Notes under the pieces: generated by a model
Told to the model about the DNA's origin: nothing
Databases searched by the model: none
Seen by the model: only the letters and a program-made list of their open reading frames with translations
In this document: positions 36,543-45,203 of the stretch, piece by piece
Layout of the letters: each line of letters starts with the position of its first letter
How positions within the stretch are numbered: the stretch's first letter is position 1
NCBI GenBank assembly: GCA_963784995.1
Contig: CAWATZ010000003.1
Location: forward strand, 2,728,001-2,792,000
DNA: 64,000 nt
Direction of reading: 5' to 3'
From: CAWATZ01 sp963784995
GTDB taxonomy: Bacteria > Planctomycetota > Planctomycetia > Gemmatales > Gemmataceae
Translations under genes and position numbers: made by a program

Positions 36543-39500
36543 CTATTTCCCTTTCTCCTTGCCATTCGCCGCCCTGGGCAGAATCAGCTCCGGTTGATTC
36601 AGCTGCCGGGCCTGTTCGTTCAGGCGCGCCAGCGCGCCGGTCAGCAGCGTTTGCCATTCCTTCTCCAGCCGCTCCAGCCGCGCATGCTGCTCCTTGTGTA
36701 CCTCCCGGATTCCCTGGCTCGGCCGGCCGTCGGCGTCCTTCAGCTGCTCGAACAGCCAGATCAGCTGCGAGTACAGCTGGGCCCCGCCTTTCTGGGCCAG
36801 GATGTCGTAGGTCACCTTCGCCTTCGGATTGTGCAGTTTCTCCTCCAGCTGGTTCAGCTCCGTCAGGAGCTTCCTGTCCGCCTCGACAAGCGGGCCGGCT
36901 TTTTCCTCCTCCTTGAGCAGCGCGTCTCGGTTCTCGATCTGCTTGCGGACAGTCCGCAGCTGCTCGACAGTGTCCGCCACCCGGCTAATGTCGTCGCGGA
37001 TGGCCAGGATCAAGTTCAGCTGCTCCTCCAGTTCCTTCGGCCCCAGTCCGGATTCTCGGGGATCGAGCTTCACCTCCAGCGTGGCACTGGCACTGACGCC
37101 GTCAGCGGTCAGCTTCAGCGTATAGACGCCGGGATTGACCAGCGGCCCGATCCGGGGATTGCCCGAATCGACCTTGGCTCTTTTGATCAGCCGGGGGGCG
37201 TCGTAGCGCAGGTGCCAGACCACGCGGTGCAAGCCCGGCTCCGTCGGCAGGATCACCGGCTTTTCTTTCTGGTCCTCTTCCTCGTAGTCGCCCTCGGTGA
37301 CCGGGTCGGCCTCCTCTTCCTTCTTCTTGCTGGTCAACCGGGCCACCAGCTGCTTCTTGCTGTCGGTAATCTCCAGGACCACTTCCTTGCGTGGCTTCCC
37401 CTTGAGGACGAAGTCCACAATCGCGCCGTGCGGCGGATTGGCCCCGACGGAGCGCAGGAAGCCGTGCTGGAGCGAGTGAGCGTAGTGATAGCGGTACGTC
37501 GGCGCCGGCGGGAACAGGTGGAGCGACTCCGCCGCGCCCTCCGCCCGCGACCATTGCCGGATCGGCGTCAGGTCGTCGAAAATCCAGATCGAGCGACCCT
37601 CGGTGCCGACCACCAGGTCGTTGTCCTTGACCACCAGGTCGGACACCTGCACCGCCGGCAGGTTCAGCTGCAGCGGCTTGCAGTTCCTGCCCGCGTCGGT
37701 CGAGTGCCAGACGCCGGCGCTGGTCCCCAGGAACAGCAAACCCTTCTTCTTCGGGTCCTCCCGCACCGCCCGCAGGTAGACAGACTCGGGCAGTCCGCCG
37801 CCCAGCTTCTCCCACCTCTTGCCACCATCCGTGGTGGCGAACAGGTATGGGCGATTGTCGTCCAGCTTGTGACAATCGACCGTCACGAAGGCGGTCTCGG
37901 CCGCGAAGGGCGACGCCTCGATACAGCTGACCGTGCCCCATTCCGGCATGAGTCGGGGCGTAACGTCGGCCCAGCTCTTGCCGCCGTTGTGCGTGACGTG
38001 GACCTTGCCGTCGTCGCTGCCGGCCCAGAGCAGGCCCTTTTGCAGCGGCGACTCGGCGATGGCGAAGATGGTGTCGTAAATCTCGACGCCGGTGTTGTCG
38101 CCGGTGATCGGCCCGCCGGACCAGCGCTGCTTGCTCCTGTCGTTGCGCGTCAGGTCGGGGCTGATCGCTTGCCAGCTCTTGCCGCCGTCGCCGCTGCGGA
38201 AGAGGACGTTGGCTCCGTGGTAAATCACCTGCGAGTCATGGGGCGAGATCAGCAGCGGGGCCGTCCACTGGAAGCGATATTTCAGATCGGACGCGGCATG
38301 GCCGGAGGGGTTGTAGGGATAGATACCGATGCTCCGGGCCTGTCCGGTACGGCGATCGTAGCGCGACAGGTAGCCGCCATACTCCTCGGCGTAAACGATG
38401 TCCGGATTGGCCGGGTCGGAGGCCGTCGCCCCGGTTTCGCCGCCGCCGACCCCGTGCCAGTCGCTCAGGGCGATGCCGTCCATGCGCAGGCTGTTGCTCG
38501 GTCCCGAGGCGGTGCCGATGTCCTGGATCGGACCCGAGACGTGATACGGAATGCGGGTATCGACGTTGACGTGATAGAACTGGCAGATCGGCAGGGGCGG
38601 AGCGTACCAGGTTTCGCCGCCGTTGGTGCTGATGTCAACGCCGCCGTCGTTGCTGTCGATGATGCGCTGGGGATTCTTCGGATCGATCCAGACGTCATGG
38701 TGGTCGCCGTGGTGAGGCCCCTTGACGCGGAAAATGGTCTTGCCGCCATCGACGCTCTTGAGCAGCGGCACCTGAGGGAAGAAGATCACGTCCGCAATGC
38801 GTGGGTGGACGGTCAGGGTCGAGTAGTACCAGGCCCGCTGCCGCAGGCCCTGGTGGGAGTTGATCAGCCTCCAGGAATTGCCGCCGTCGTCGCTGCGGAA
38901 CAGACCGCCCTTCTCGGCCTCGATCAGAGCGTAGACGCGCCGGCTGTCGGAGGGCGCCACGGCAACCCCGATCTTGCCCCAGATTCCTTCCGGCAGACCC
39001 GAGGTGAATTTCTTGCCTTCCGGGGCTTCCTTGCCGGCCTCGGGCGAATCCTTGGCGGGCGGCGGCACCAGCTGCGTCCAGGTGTCGCCACCGTCGTCGG
39101 AGCGGTACAGGCCGCTGCCGGGCCCGCCGCTTTGCAGCTCCCAGGGGAAGCGGCGGACCTGCCACAAACCGGCAAAGAGGATGCGCGGGTTGTTCGGGTC
39201 GAAACAGACGTCGCTGGCCCCGGTGTTCTCGTCCTTGACCAGCACCTGCCGCCAGGTCTTGCCGCCGTCCTGGGTGCGATAGATGCCGCGCTCCTTGTTG
39301 GGCCCGAAGGCATGACCGAGCACGGCGGCGTAGGCGACGTCGGGGTTGGTCGGATGGACGAGCATGGTGCCGATCTGGCCGCGCTGTTTCCAGACGTGTT
39401 TCCACGTCTTGCCGGCGTCGGTCGATTTCCATATGCCGTTGCCCGGCTGGACGTTGCCGCGAATGTTGGCCTCGCCGGAGCCGACGTAGATCACGTTCGG

Positions 39501-39860
39501 ATCGGAGGGAGCGATGGCCAGCGAACCGACGGCCTGGGTCGGCTGATCGTCGAAGATCGGTTTCCAGCGAATGCCGCCATCGGAGGATTTCCACACCCCA
39601 CCCGAGGACACGGCGGCATAATAAGTCAGCGGGTCGCCCGGAACGCCCGCCGCCCGGCAGACCCGGCCACCCACGGCGGGACCGATCGAGCGATATTTCA
39701 GACGCTTGAACTCCGCCGGACGGACCTTCTCCGCGTCCTCGGCCCAGGCCGACGCTGTAGGGAACGCCCTCTGTGGCGTTCCGACCAGGCCCACCCAGAG
39801 AGCGAGCAAGAGCAGCAGGAACAATCGTGGAGAGGAGAAAGCAGCAAAGCGCGGTTGCAT
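36543..39860 (-). CDS. Exported BNR/sortilin-like propeller protein
   Basis: 1105 aa. A long signal peptide ('LFLLLLLALWVGLVG', about 12-27) precedes two or more propellers with 'SSDGG', 'STDAGKTWKHV', 'RTQDGGKTWRQV', 'RSDDGGDTWTQL' and 'SGDGGKSWQAIS' Asp-box (BNR/VPS10) repeats between about 65 and 720. The C-terminal region (about 780-1090) has beta-rich then coiled-coil segments ('KQIENRDALLKEEEKAG', 'LTELNQLEEKLHN'). Such 'glycosyl hydrolase, BNR repeat' proteins are common in planctomycetes and acidobacteria; sialidase catalytic residues are not evident. It is probably a cell-surface binding or structural protein. Stop at 36543, right after the repeat that ends the convergent glycosyltransferase. 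Confidence 0.9.
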   Translation of the reverse strand: MQPRFAAFSSPRLFLLLLLALWVGLVGTPQRAFPTASAWAEDAEKVRPAEFKRLKYRSIGPAVGGRVCRAAGVPGDPLTYYAAVSSGGVWKSSDGGIRWKPIFDDQPTQAVGSLAIAPSDPNVIYVGSGEANIRGNVQPGNGIWKSTDAGKTWKHVWKQRGQIGTMLVHPTNPDVAYAAVLGHAFGPNKERGIYRTQDGGKTWRQVLVKDENTGASDVCFDPNNPRILFAGLWQVRRFPWELQSGGPGSGLYRSDDGGDTWTQLVPPPAKDSPEAGKEAPEGKKFTSGLPEGIWGKIGVAVAPSDSRRVYALIEAEKGGLFRSDDGGNSWRLINSHQGLRQRAWYYSTLTVHPRIADVIFFPQVPLLKSVDGGKTIFRVKGPHHGDHHDVWIDPKNPQRIIDSNDGGVDISTNGGETWYAPPLPICQFYHVNVDTRIPYHVSGPIQDIGTASGPSNSLRMDGIALSDWHGVGGGETGATASDPANPDIVYAEEYGGYLSRYDRRTGQARSIGIYPYNPSGHAASDLKYRFQWTAPLLISPHDSQVIYHGANVLFRSGDGGKSWQAISPDLTRNDRSKQRWSGGPITGDNTGVEIYDTIFAIAESPLQKGLLWAGSDDGKVHVTHNGGKSWADVTPRLMPEWGTVSCIEASPFAAETAFVTVDCHKLDDNRPYLFATTDGGKRWEKLGGGLPESVYLRAVREDPKKKGLLFLGTSAGVWHSTDAGRNCKPLQLNLPAVQVSDLVVKDNDLVVGTEGRSIWIFDDLTPIRQWSRAEGAAESLHLFPPAPTYRYHYAHSLQHGFLRSVGANPPHGAIVDFVLKGKPRKEVVLEITDSKKQLVARLTSKKKEEEADPVTEGDYEEEDQKEKPVILPTEPGLHRVVWHLRYDAPRLIKRAKVDSGNPRIGPLVNPGVYTLKLTADGVSASATLEVKLDPRESGLGPKELEEQLNLILAIRDDISRVADTVEQLRTVRKQIENRDALLKEEEKAGPLVEADRKLLTELNQLEEKLHNPKAKVTYDILAQKGGAQLYSQLIWLFEQLKDADGRPSQGIREVHKEQHARLERLEKEWQTLLTGALARLNEQARQLNQPELILPRAANGKEKGK

Positions 39861-39944
39861 GACGTACTCATCCCGTGGTGCCAGCTCAGGCTGAAGGGCG
39901 ATCAGGGATTATGGTACGGGACGCGGCGGGAAGGTTCCAATTCC

Positions 39945-40106
39945 AATGACAAGGTGACAAGGTGACAGGGGATCGGAACACTAATCCGCGCTAATCTTCG
40001 CTAATCGAAGCAAGGAAACCCGCATGCCGATTAGTGTGGATTAGCGTTGATTAGTGTTCCGATCCCCTGTCACCTTGTCACCTTGTCACCCTGTCACCTT
40101 GTCATT
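39945..40106. repeat. Phased-hexamer 86-bp element in GGTGACAA repeats (copy 1)
   Basis: The core 39975-40060 (86 bp) begins GGAACACTAATC and ends GATTAGTGTTCC. Inside are three CTAATC at 10-nt intervals on the left and three GATTAG at 10-nt intervals on the right. It is flanked by GACAAGGTGACA-type tandem words on the left and their complements (GTCACCTTGTCA) on the right, to 40106. The same core with three differences is at 56438-56523. The right flank overlaps the 3' end of the lipoprotein gene. Confidence 0.88.
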
Positions 40107-41613
40107 TTCCCTCCGTCCCATCCACGCTGATGATGGACACCTGCGGCCGGGCTTCCGGATTGGGCGGCGGCGGCAACCTGGGCGTCTCGGTGCCCGGCAC
40201 CGTCGGCAGGCTGCCGGCCCAGGGCAACTGGATTGGCGCCGGCGTCTGCGCTCGGCCGACGTTGCCGGCGACGTCTTGCGCCTCGACGCGGAGGTAGAGG
40301 CGTTTCGGCAAGTTGGCCGGCACCGGCAGTTCCAGCCGGCCCGTGTTGTCGATTCCGGTCGCCAGCGGCACCCACGGGCCCTCCGCCTGCTCGGCGTAGC
40401 TGACCGTGATCGGCTTGCGGTTGAAGTTGCGATCCTGGGCCTTCCAGCGCACCACCAGGGCCGGCTCCCGCGAGGTCAGGCTCAGCTCGACCCCGGCCAG
40501 CTGAACCACCGGCGGCGTGGCATCGACGGTGACCCACACCTGCGGCAGGTCGCCGCTGTGCGGGATCGGCTGCGGGCCCTGGCTGCCGCGGGCGATCAGC
40601 GTGAAGCCGTACAGCCCTTCGTCATTGACCTGGATCAGGTAGGAACCCGTGGCAGGACGCTGCACCTCGTGTTTCTTCCAGGTGCGCATGTCCCGGGTGA
40701 CCCACAGATCGATGGCCGGGGTGCCGCTCGAGGCGCTGTCCTTCAGCTCGAAATTGAGCGTGATCCGTTTACTGTTCACCATCCGCAAGATCGGCACACT
40801 CGGCCCCAGAGGAGTGGGCGGACTCGGCGGCTCCAGGTCCACCACCTCAGGAGTCGAGAGCGGAGGGTCAGGAGCTGAGAGCCGGCCGCCTCTGGCTCTC
40901 AGCTCTTGACCCTCCACTCTCGACTCCTGAGGCGGGACCGCTGGCGTGGGATTGCGATTCTCGATCAGCGGCTGCTGGGTCGCACCCTCGACAAACGAGG
41001 CGAGGCTGACCTTGTCGGGCTGTTGGTCCGGGACCAGCGTTTGGCCCCGCGCGCCTGCGTGCGCTCCAACGCCGGTCACGTCTGCGAGGCTGGCCTGCGC
41101 TTCAGCCGACGGATTGCCGGTAACGACAACCGGCATGGGCAACGCGGTTCCCGACAGCGGTAGCGCTGGATCTGGTGTTCCGATCAGCGTTTCGACACTC
41201 GTACCCAGCGGCGTCTCCAGCCCGGCAGAAGCGCTGGACATGCCCGTGGGCCCGTTGCCGGGAACCGCGTTCGGCCGGCTCGGAGCTGGCTGAACGGTGA
41301 TCCCGGCATAAGGTGGATTGGCCCCATAAGGAGAAAGAGAAGTCGATCGGGAGCCGTACCAGCCCTGCACGCCTGCGTGCGCTCCGGCCGGCAGGCCGGC
41401 CTGCGCTCGGGCCAGGTTCGGGTCAGCCGCGGGGTCGGCAGGGAATTCGCTGACCACGGGAACGCCGGTGGGGGCCTTCCAGGTGGTCGGGGACGGCGGC
41501 GCGGCGCGAGTGGTGATCGGCTGGTTGCGAACGCCGGTAAAGGGATTGTCTCGGACGGGAGTGCAGCTGCTCGCCCCCACAAGCAGCGCCACGGTCGCGA
41601 GCATTCGCTTCAT
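40102..41613 (-). CDS. Proline-rich lipoprotein with C-terminal beta domain
   Basis: 503 aa from ATG 41613 (AGGAGG upstream). The lipoprotein signal is 'MKRMLATVALLVGASSCTPV', with Cys at 17. Residues 20-240 are Pro/Ala/Gly/Thr-rich low complexity, including two similar 'AGAHAG' segments from a repeated DNA word (about 41052-41104 and 41369-41410). A palindromic element (40846-40930) is also read in frame. The C-terminal half has folded beta domains: 'ITLNFELKDSASSGTPAID', 'LWVTRDMRTWKKHEV', then 'VQLAGVELSLTSREPAL'. It is probably anchored in the outer or cytoplasmic membrane as a surface protein. Its function is unknown. Confidence 0.78.
   Translation of the reverse strand: MKRMLATVALLVGASSCTPVRDNPFTGVRNQPITTRAAPPSPTTWKAPTGVPVVSEFPADPAADPNLARAQAGLPAGAHAGVQGWYGSRSTSLSPYGANPPYAGITVQPAPSRPNAVPGNGPTGMSSASAGLETPLGTSVETLIGTPDPALPLSGTALPMPVVVTGNPSAEAQASLADVTGVGAHAGARGQTLVPDQQPDKVSLASFVEGATQQPLIENRNPTPAVPPQESRVEGQELRARGGRLSAPDPPLSTPEVVDLEPPSPPTPLGPSVPILRMVNSKRITLNFELKDSASSGTPAIDLWVTRDMRTWKKHEVQRPATGSYLIQVNDEGLYGFTLIARGSQGPQPIPHSGDLPQVWVTVDATPPVVQLAGVELSLTSREPALVVRWKAQDRNFNRKPITVSYAEQAEGPWVPLATGIDNTGRLELPVPANLPKRLYLRVEAQDVAGNVGRAQTPAPIQLPWAGSLPTVPGTETPRLPPPPNPEARPQVSIISVDGTEGK
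40846..40930. repeat. Palindromic element inside lipoprotein gene
   Basis: CTCAGGAGTCGAGAGCGGAG at 40846 pairs with the sequence ending at 40930, with about two mismatches over 37 bp and a very short loop. On the minus strand it reads in frame as 'ESRVEGQELRARGGRLS'. Confidence 0.75.
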
Positions 41614-41931
41614 CGGCGTTCCTCCTGCTCCGGCCTCACGGCCCCTCGACCGGCGAACGGAGCCCCATTCTCGGCCCGGTCCTGCCCTGAGTCCCCATTC
41701 CAGCGATTTCAGTGAGTAGGAGCGGCTATAGCCCGGAAGAGCCACTCACGCAAGTGCAATTTCCCCCTGGGAGGCAGCTGCTCTTGACCGGGGCCTGCGC
41801 GGAGGTTATCTCGATCCTCCTTCACGGAAACGATCAGTCACGGCAAGGGATGTCTTCCGGTGGGCGGTCCCGGGACTGCAAGGCTGGACCGCGGCCCCAA
41901 CGGAGCATTCCATCACGCGAGGAGGCCAATC
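41614..41931. other. Divergent intergenic region
   Basis: 318 bp between a minus-strand lipoprotein gene and a plus-strand small exported protein. Both need promoters here. No clear -35/-10 pair, operator or repeat is seen. Confidence 0.5.
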
Positions 41932-42264
41932 ATGCGTCCTTCGATCGGTCTGGCGGTGGCCCTGCTGGTTCTGGGCCTGACCCCGGCGCTCCGGGCTCAG
42001 TCGATCGCCACAACGACAACCGCCACGCCCTCCCTGGGGAGCTCGCCGGCCTGGCAGCCGAGCAGTACCCACGCTCCCTTACATTCGGCCAACGCCCTGG
42101 AAAGCCTCGGCCAGAGCTTCGCCAACGCCTGGAACTTCATCAACCCCTTCCCGGCCCAGTCGGCTCCGTCGCAGAGCCTCTACCCCACGGTTCCCGGCGG
42201 CAATCAGAAAGGTCTGAAGTACTTGCAGGGCTTTGGCTATCAGGTGGCTCAGCCGGCACAGTGA
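41932..42264 (+). CDS. Small exported hypothetical protein
   Basis: 110 aa from ATG 41932, with GAGGAGG 8 nt upstream. The signal peptide is 'MRPSIGLAVALLVLGLTPAL', with likely cleavage after 'LRAQ'. The mature part is Ser/Thr/Pro/Ala-rich with 'FANAWNFINPFPAQSAPSQS' and a C-terminal 'GLKYLQGFGYQVAQPAQ'. No family is recognised. It is divergent from the Pro-rich lipoprotein and is followed immediately by the nested repeat at 42272. It is likely periplasmic or surface-bound. Confidence 0.65.
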   Translation: MRPSIGLAVALLVLGLTPALRAQSIATTTTATPSLGSSPAWQPSSTHAPLHSANALESLGQSFANAWNFINPFPAQSAPSQSLYPTVPGGNQKGLKYLQGFGYQVAQPAQ

Positions 42265-42271
42265 CCTTCCT

Positions 42272-42420
42272 TTCTCCCCTCTCCCCGCTGGGGAGAGGGG
42301 TTGGGGGTGAGGGGAAAAGCAACCTGATTTATCGTTTCGCGTTCAGTCGGTCAGCGCGAAACGATAAATCAAAGACCCCCCTCACCCCCGACCCCTCTCC
42401 CCAGCGGGGAGAGGGGAGAA
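42272..42420. repeat. Nested palindrome, CCCCTCTCCCC family
   Basis: The outer arms 42272-42314 and 42378-42420 (43 bp, one mismatch) are each self-complementary around CCCCGCTGGGG. Inside lies a second palindrome, GATTTATCGTTTCGCG (42326-42341) with its complement ending at 42370. The right outer arm supplies the last codons of queG. A short relative is inside the kinase gene at 24711-24756. Confidence 0.85.
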
Positions 42421-43467
42421 GGATCGGTTCCCTCAATCTTCTCAATGGCCCACTGCGCCGCCTCACGCACCACCGGCTCGGGGTCGTTGAGGGCTTGCCG
42501 CAAGGCCGGCAGGGCCGCCGAGTTGCCCTGGTTGCCCAGGACTAGGGCCGCATTGCGCAGCAGTCCCGCCCGGCCTGGCCGGTCCAGTGCCGTCGGGCCA
42601 AAACGCTCCTCGAATTGCTCCGCGCTCATCCCCAGCAGTTCGATCAGGTCCAGCGTCGCCAGTTCCGGCCGAGGTCGCAGGGCAGGCTCCGGGCGTGGTT
42701 GGGGCCTTGCGGTTCCAGGGGCAGACCTCCTGACAGACGTCGCAGCCGAAGACCCATTCGCCCAGTCCGGAGCGCAGCTCCTCGGGGATCGGGCCGCGCA
42801 GCTCGATCGTCAGATAGCTGATGCAGCGGCGGGCGTCCAGCAGGCCGGGACCGGCGAAGGCTCCGGTCGGGCAGGCGTCCAGGCACCTGGTACAGCGGCC
42901 GCAGTGGCTGGTGTCGTGCCCGGCGTCGGGCGTCAGCTCCAGGTCCAGCAGCAGCGCGCCCAGCAGGAAGTAACTGCCGAGCCGGCGGTCCAGCAGCATG
43001 GTGTTCTTGCCGATCCATCCCAGGCCGGCCCGCCGAGCGAAATCGCGCTCCAGCAGCGGCGCCGTGTCCACCACCGCCCGGCCCCGGCAGCCTGGCCGCT
43101 CCGCCTGGACCCACGCCAGCAACTGTTTGAGCCGCTGCCGCAGCACGTCGTGATAATCGGCCCCCCGAGCATAGCGGGCTACCCGGCCGTGGCCTTTCCC
43201 CGTCGCTGACGCTTCCGGCTCGTTCTCGGGCTGGCTGCCGTGATGCATGGCCAGCATGACCACGCTGCGCACCTCGGGCAGGATCGAGGCCGGGTGACGA
43301 CGGGCCTCGGCGTGGCGGTGCAGGTAGTGCATCTCGCCGGCATAGCCGCGCTCCAGCCAGTCGCGCAGCCGATCAAACCCCTCGGCCGGGCCGGCGCTGG
43401 CGATGCCGGCCCGGGCAAAACCGAGCGCGGACGCTTGCTGTTTCAGGCGGGATTCCAGGGAGTCCAT
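42369..43467 (-). CDS. queG: Epoxyqueuosine reductase QueG (frameshift)
   Basis: Start at ATG 43467 ('MDSLESRLKQQASALGFARAG'). It reduces epoxyqueuosine to queuosine in tRNA using cobalamin and two [4Fe-4S] clusters. Ferredoxin motifs are present: 'CGRCTRCLDACPTGAF' (about 187-202) and 'CDVCQEVCPW' (about 242-251). The DUF1730 domain precedes them, with 'GLGWIGKN'. About 42697 the frame shifts: the first frame becomes Gly/Ala/Pro-rich, while the other reads 'MSAEQFEERFGPTALDR' and a HEAT-like end 'ALPALRQALNDPEPVVREA', as in full-length QueG. The last codons lie in a palindromic repeat. One indel thus separates the two parts; the protein is otherwise complete. Confidence 0.85.
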
Positions 43468-43485
43468 GAAGACATTGTAAGGGCT

Positions 43486-43663
43486 GGAATCAGACCGTTG
43501 ACACATTCCCCCCGGAAACCCAGGGCGGTGCCCTGGGCTATCCTGTTGCGCCCCTTCGGGGCGGAAGACAACAGCCAACAAGCCCCGAAGGGGCGCTACA
43601 CGATAGCCCAGGGCATCGCCCTGGGTTTCGGGGGGAGCGGAATCAGACCGTTGACACCTTCCC
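43486..43663. repeat. 45-bp-arm palindromic element flanked by 25-bp direct repeats
   Basis: 43486-43510 and 43639-43663 repeat GGAATCAGACCGTTGACAC plus six bases with one mismatch. Between them is an inverted repeat (about 43516-43626) with CCCAGGG...CCCTGGGCTATCC arms, related to 36367-36471; its left and right centres have diverged. This looks like insertion with target duplication or an unequal exchange. Confidence 0.8.
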
Positions 43664-43818
43664 GGTGCGGGAGTATTACTATCCTCCACGCAGTGGACGC
43701 GAACGCTGCACCGCCTTCTGGTGAATAAGAGGCAAGACGCGGACGTCGAAAGCCACGGAGTTTTCTCCGCGCTGGCCTGCAGCGGAGAGCGTCTACCAGT
43801 TGCACAAGGGGAGTTGAC

Positions 43819-44190
43819 ATGCGCACGGTGAAGTACAGTCTGCTGACGGTCCTGACGCTGAGCCTGGTTGGCCTGGCGTTTGCCGAGGAGAAGGCCAAGT
43901 ACACGATCAAGGAAGTCATGAAGATGGCCCATGCCGGCGGCAAGAAAAGCCTGCTGACCAAGGTGTCCTCGGGCACGGCCGACAAGGCTGACAAGGAAAA
44001 GCTGGCCGAGCTGTACGCGGCCCTGGCCGCCAACAAGCCGCCTCAGGGAGAGGCCAAGTCCTGGGATGAGAAGACCAAGGCCCTCATCAAGGCTTCCAAG
44101 GACGTCCTGGCCGGCAAGGAAGGTTCGGACGCGGAACTGAAGAAGGCCGCCAACTGCATGGCCTGCCACGGCCTTCACAGGCCGAAATGA
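43819..44190 (+). CDS. Small exported c-type cytochrome
   Basis: 123 aa. The ATG at 43819 follows AGGGGAG. The signal peptide is 'MRTVKYSLLTVLTLSLVGLA', with cleavage near 'AFAEE'. The mature chain is helical and Lys-rich, with one heme motif 'CMACHGLH' at the very C-terminus. The single C-x2-C-H and the 'KEVMKMAH' segment resemble the planctomycete cytochrome family with a C-terminal heme site. It likely transfers electrons in the periplasm. The next gene (90 nt on) encodes a paralogue with 'KEVMSKLN', suggesting a duplicated pair. Confidence 0.82.
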   Translation: MRTVKYSLLTVLTLSLVGLAFAEEKAKYTIKEVMKMAHAGGKKSLLTKVSSGTADKADKEKLAELYAALAANKPPQGEAKSWDEKTKALIKASKDVLAGKEGSDAELKKAANCMACHGLHRPK

Positions 44191-44280
44191 CTTTCGATTG
44201 GAAGACAGGTGGAGATCCTTTGAGGCCGAGTCGGTCGTCTGATCGGCTCGGCCCGTTTGATTTCAGACAGGGAGTCTTCA

Positions 44281-44700
44281 ATGATGCGCTCGGTTGCAGG
44301 TGTGCTGCTGGTGGGGCTGATCGTGCTGACTGGCTGGCTGGGTCGGGTCGATGCCCAGGGTGCCAAGGCCCCCGACATCAAGGAAGTGATGAGCAAGCTG
44401 AACAAGCCGACCGGGATCTACTTCGCCATGGTGCGGGAGCTGAGGGAGCAAGAACCCGACTGGGCCGAGCTGAAGCAGAACGCCCAGGTGTTGAGCAAGC
44501 TCTCCGCCGGCCTGGCCCGGGCGACGCCGCCCAAGGGGGATGCCGCTTCCTGGAACAGCCTGGTCAAGGTCTACGTCGAGAACGCGAAGGCCGCCGACGC
44601 CGCCGTGCAGAAGATGGACAAGGCCGCCGCCGTGGTCGCCCTGACCAAGATGGGCGAGCCGACCTGCAAGAATTGCCACAAGGTCCACCGCCCCAACTAG
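44281..44700 (+). CDS. Small exported c-type cytochrome, paralogue
   Basis: 139 aa from ATG 44281 with GGGAG upstream. The signal peptide is 'MMRSVAGVLLVGLIVLTGWL', ending 'VDAQ'. The shared core 'DIKEVMSKLN', 'LSAGLARATPPKGDAASW' parallels 'LAANKPPQGEAKSW' in the preceding protein. The heme motif 'CKNCHKVH' is C-terminal. The two chains differ in length and charge, so they may be partners or serve different acceptors. The thiamine-diphosphate alpha subunit starts 10 nt after the stop, which makes one transcript likely. Confidence 0.82.
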   Translation: MMRSVAGVLLVGLIVLTGWLGRVDAQGAKAPDIKEVMSKLNKPTGIYFAMVRELREQEPDWAELKQNAQVLSKLSAGLARATPPKGDAASWNSLVKVYVENAKAADAAVQKMDKAAAVVALTKMGEPTCKNCHKVHRPN

Positions 44701-44710
44701 GAGAGCCGCC

Positions 44711-45193
44711 ATGTGGGACGGCCCGGCGGTGGCGGCTGCCCTGAAGCAGTGCCCCGTCACCGACGTTCTCTGGATTCCCGACAGCGACCTGGGCCGCTGG
44801 GACCAGGCCCTGAGCAGCGACCCGGCCCTGCGCCTGATCCGCGTCTGCCGGGAGGGCGAGGCCGTGGCCATCGCCGGCGGACTCTACCTGGGCGGGCGCC
44901 AGCCCCTGGTCATCCTCCAATGCACGGGCCTGTTCGAGGCCGGCGATTCGCTGCGGAACTTCGTCTTCGATCTGAAACTGCCGCTCTTCTTCCTCATCGG
45001 GGTGCGCAACTGGAACGCTTACCAGCAGGGTCGGACCAGCGACACCTGCCCGATCTTCACCGAACCGATTGTCCAGGCCTGGCGCATCCCCTACACCCTG
45101 CTGACCGACCAGCACAGCCCGGCCGACCTGGTCTCGGCCTATCGGCAGGCGTGGAGCGAGCGTCGAGCCGGAGCGGTGCTGCTGGCCGAGTGA
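44711..45193 (+). CDS. ThDP decarboxylase alpha subunit (sulfopyruvate/phosphonopyruvate decarboxylase-like)
   Basis: 160 aa. It corresponds to the pyrimidine-binding half of thiamine-diphosphate decarboxylases such as ComD: 'DVLWIPDSDLGRW' near the start, 'CREGEAVAIAGGLYLGG' with the Glu that activates the cofactor, 'QCTGLFEAGDSLRNFVFDL' and 'PLFFLIGVRNWN'. It should pair with the next gene's product to decarboxylate a 2-oxo acid; the actual substrate (sulfo- or phosphonopyruvate, or another) cannot be decided. The start lies 10 nt after the cytochrome stop, with AGGAGAG, and the beta gene follows in 10 nt. Confidence 0.8.
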   Translation: MWDGPAVAAALKQCPVTDVLWIPDSDLGRWDQALSSDPALRLIRVCREGEAVAIAGGLYLGGRQPLVILQCTGLFEAGDSLRNFVFDLKLPLFFLIGVRNWNAYQQGRTSDTCPIFTEPIVQAWRIPYTLLTDQHSPADLVSAYRQAWSERRAGAVLLAE

Positions 45194-45203
45194 GGTGGTC
45201 GCC

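Noticed and set aside
42463..44178. A 571-codon minus-strand frame as one long protein
   Set aside because: Only the part from 43467 matches QueG. The upstream part runs across a repeat and the plus-strand cytochrome gene.
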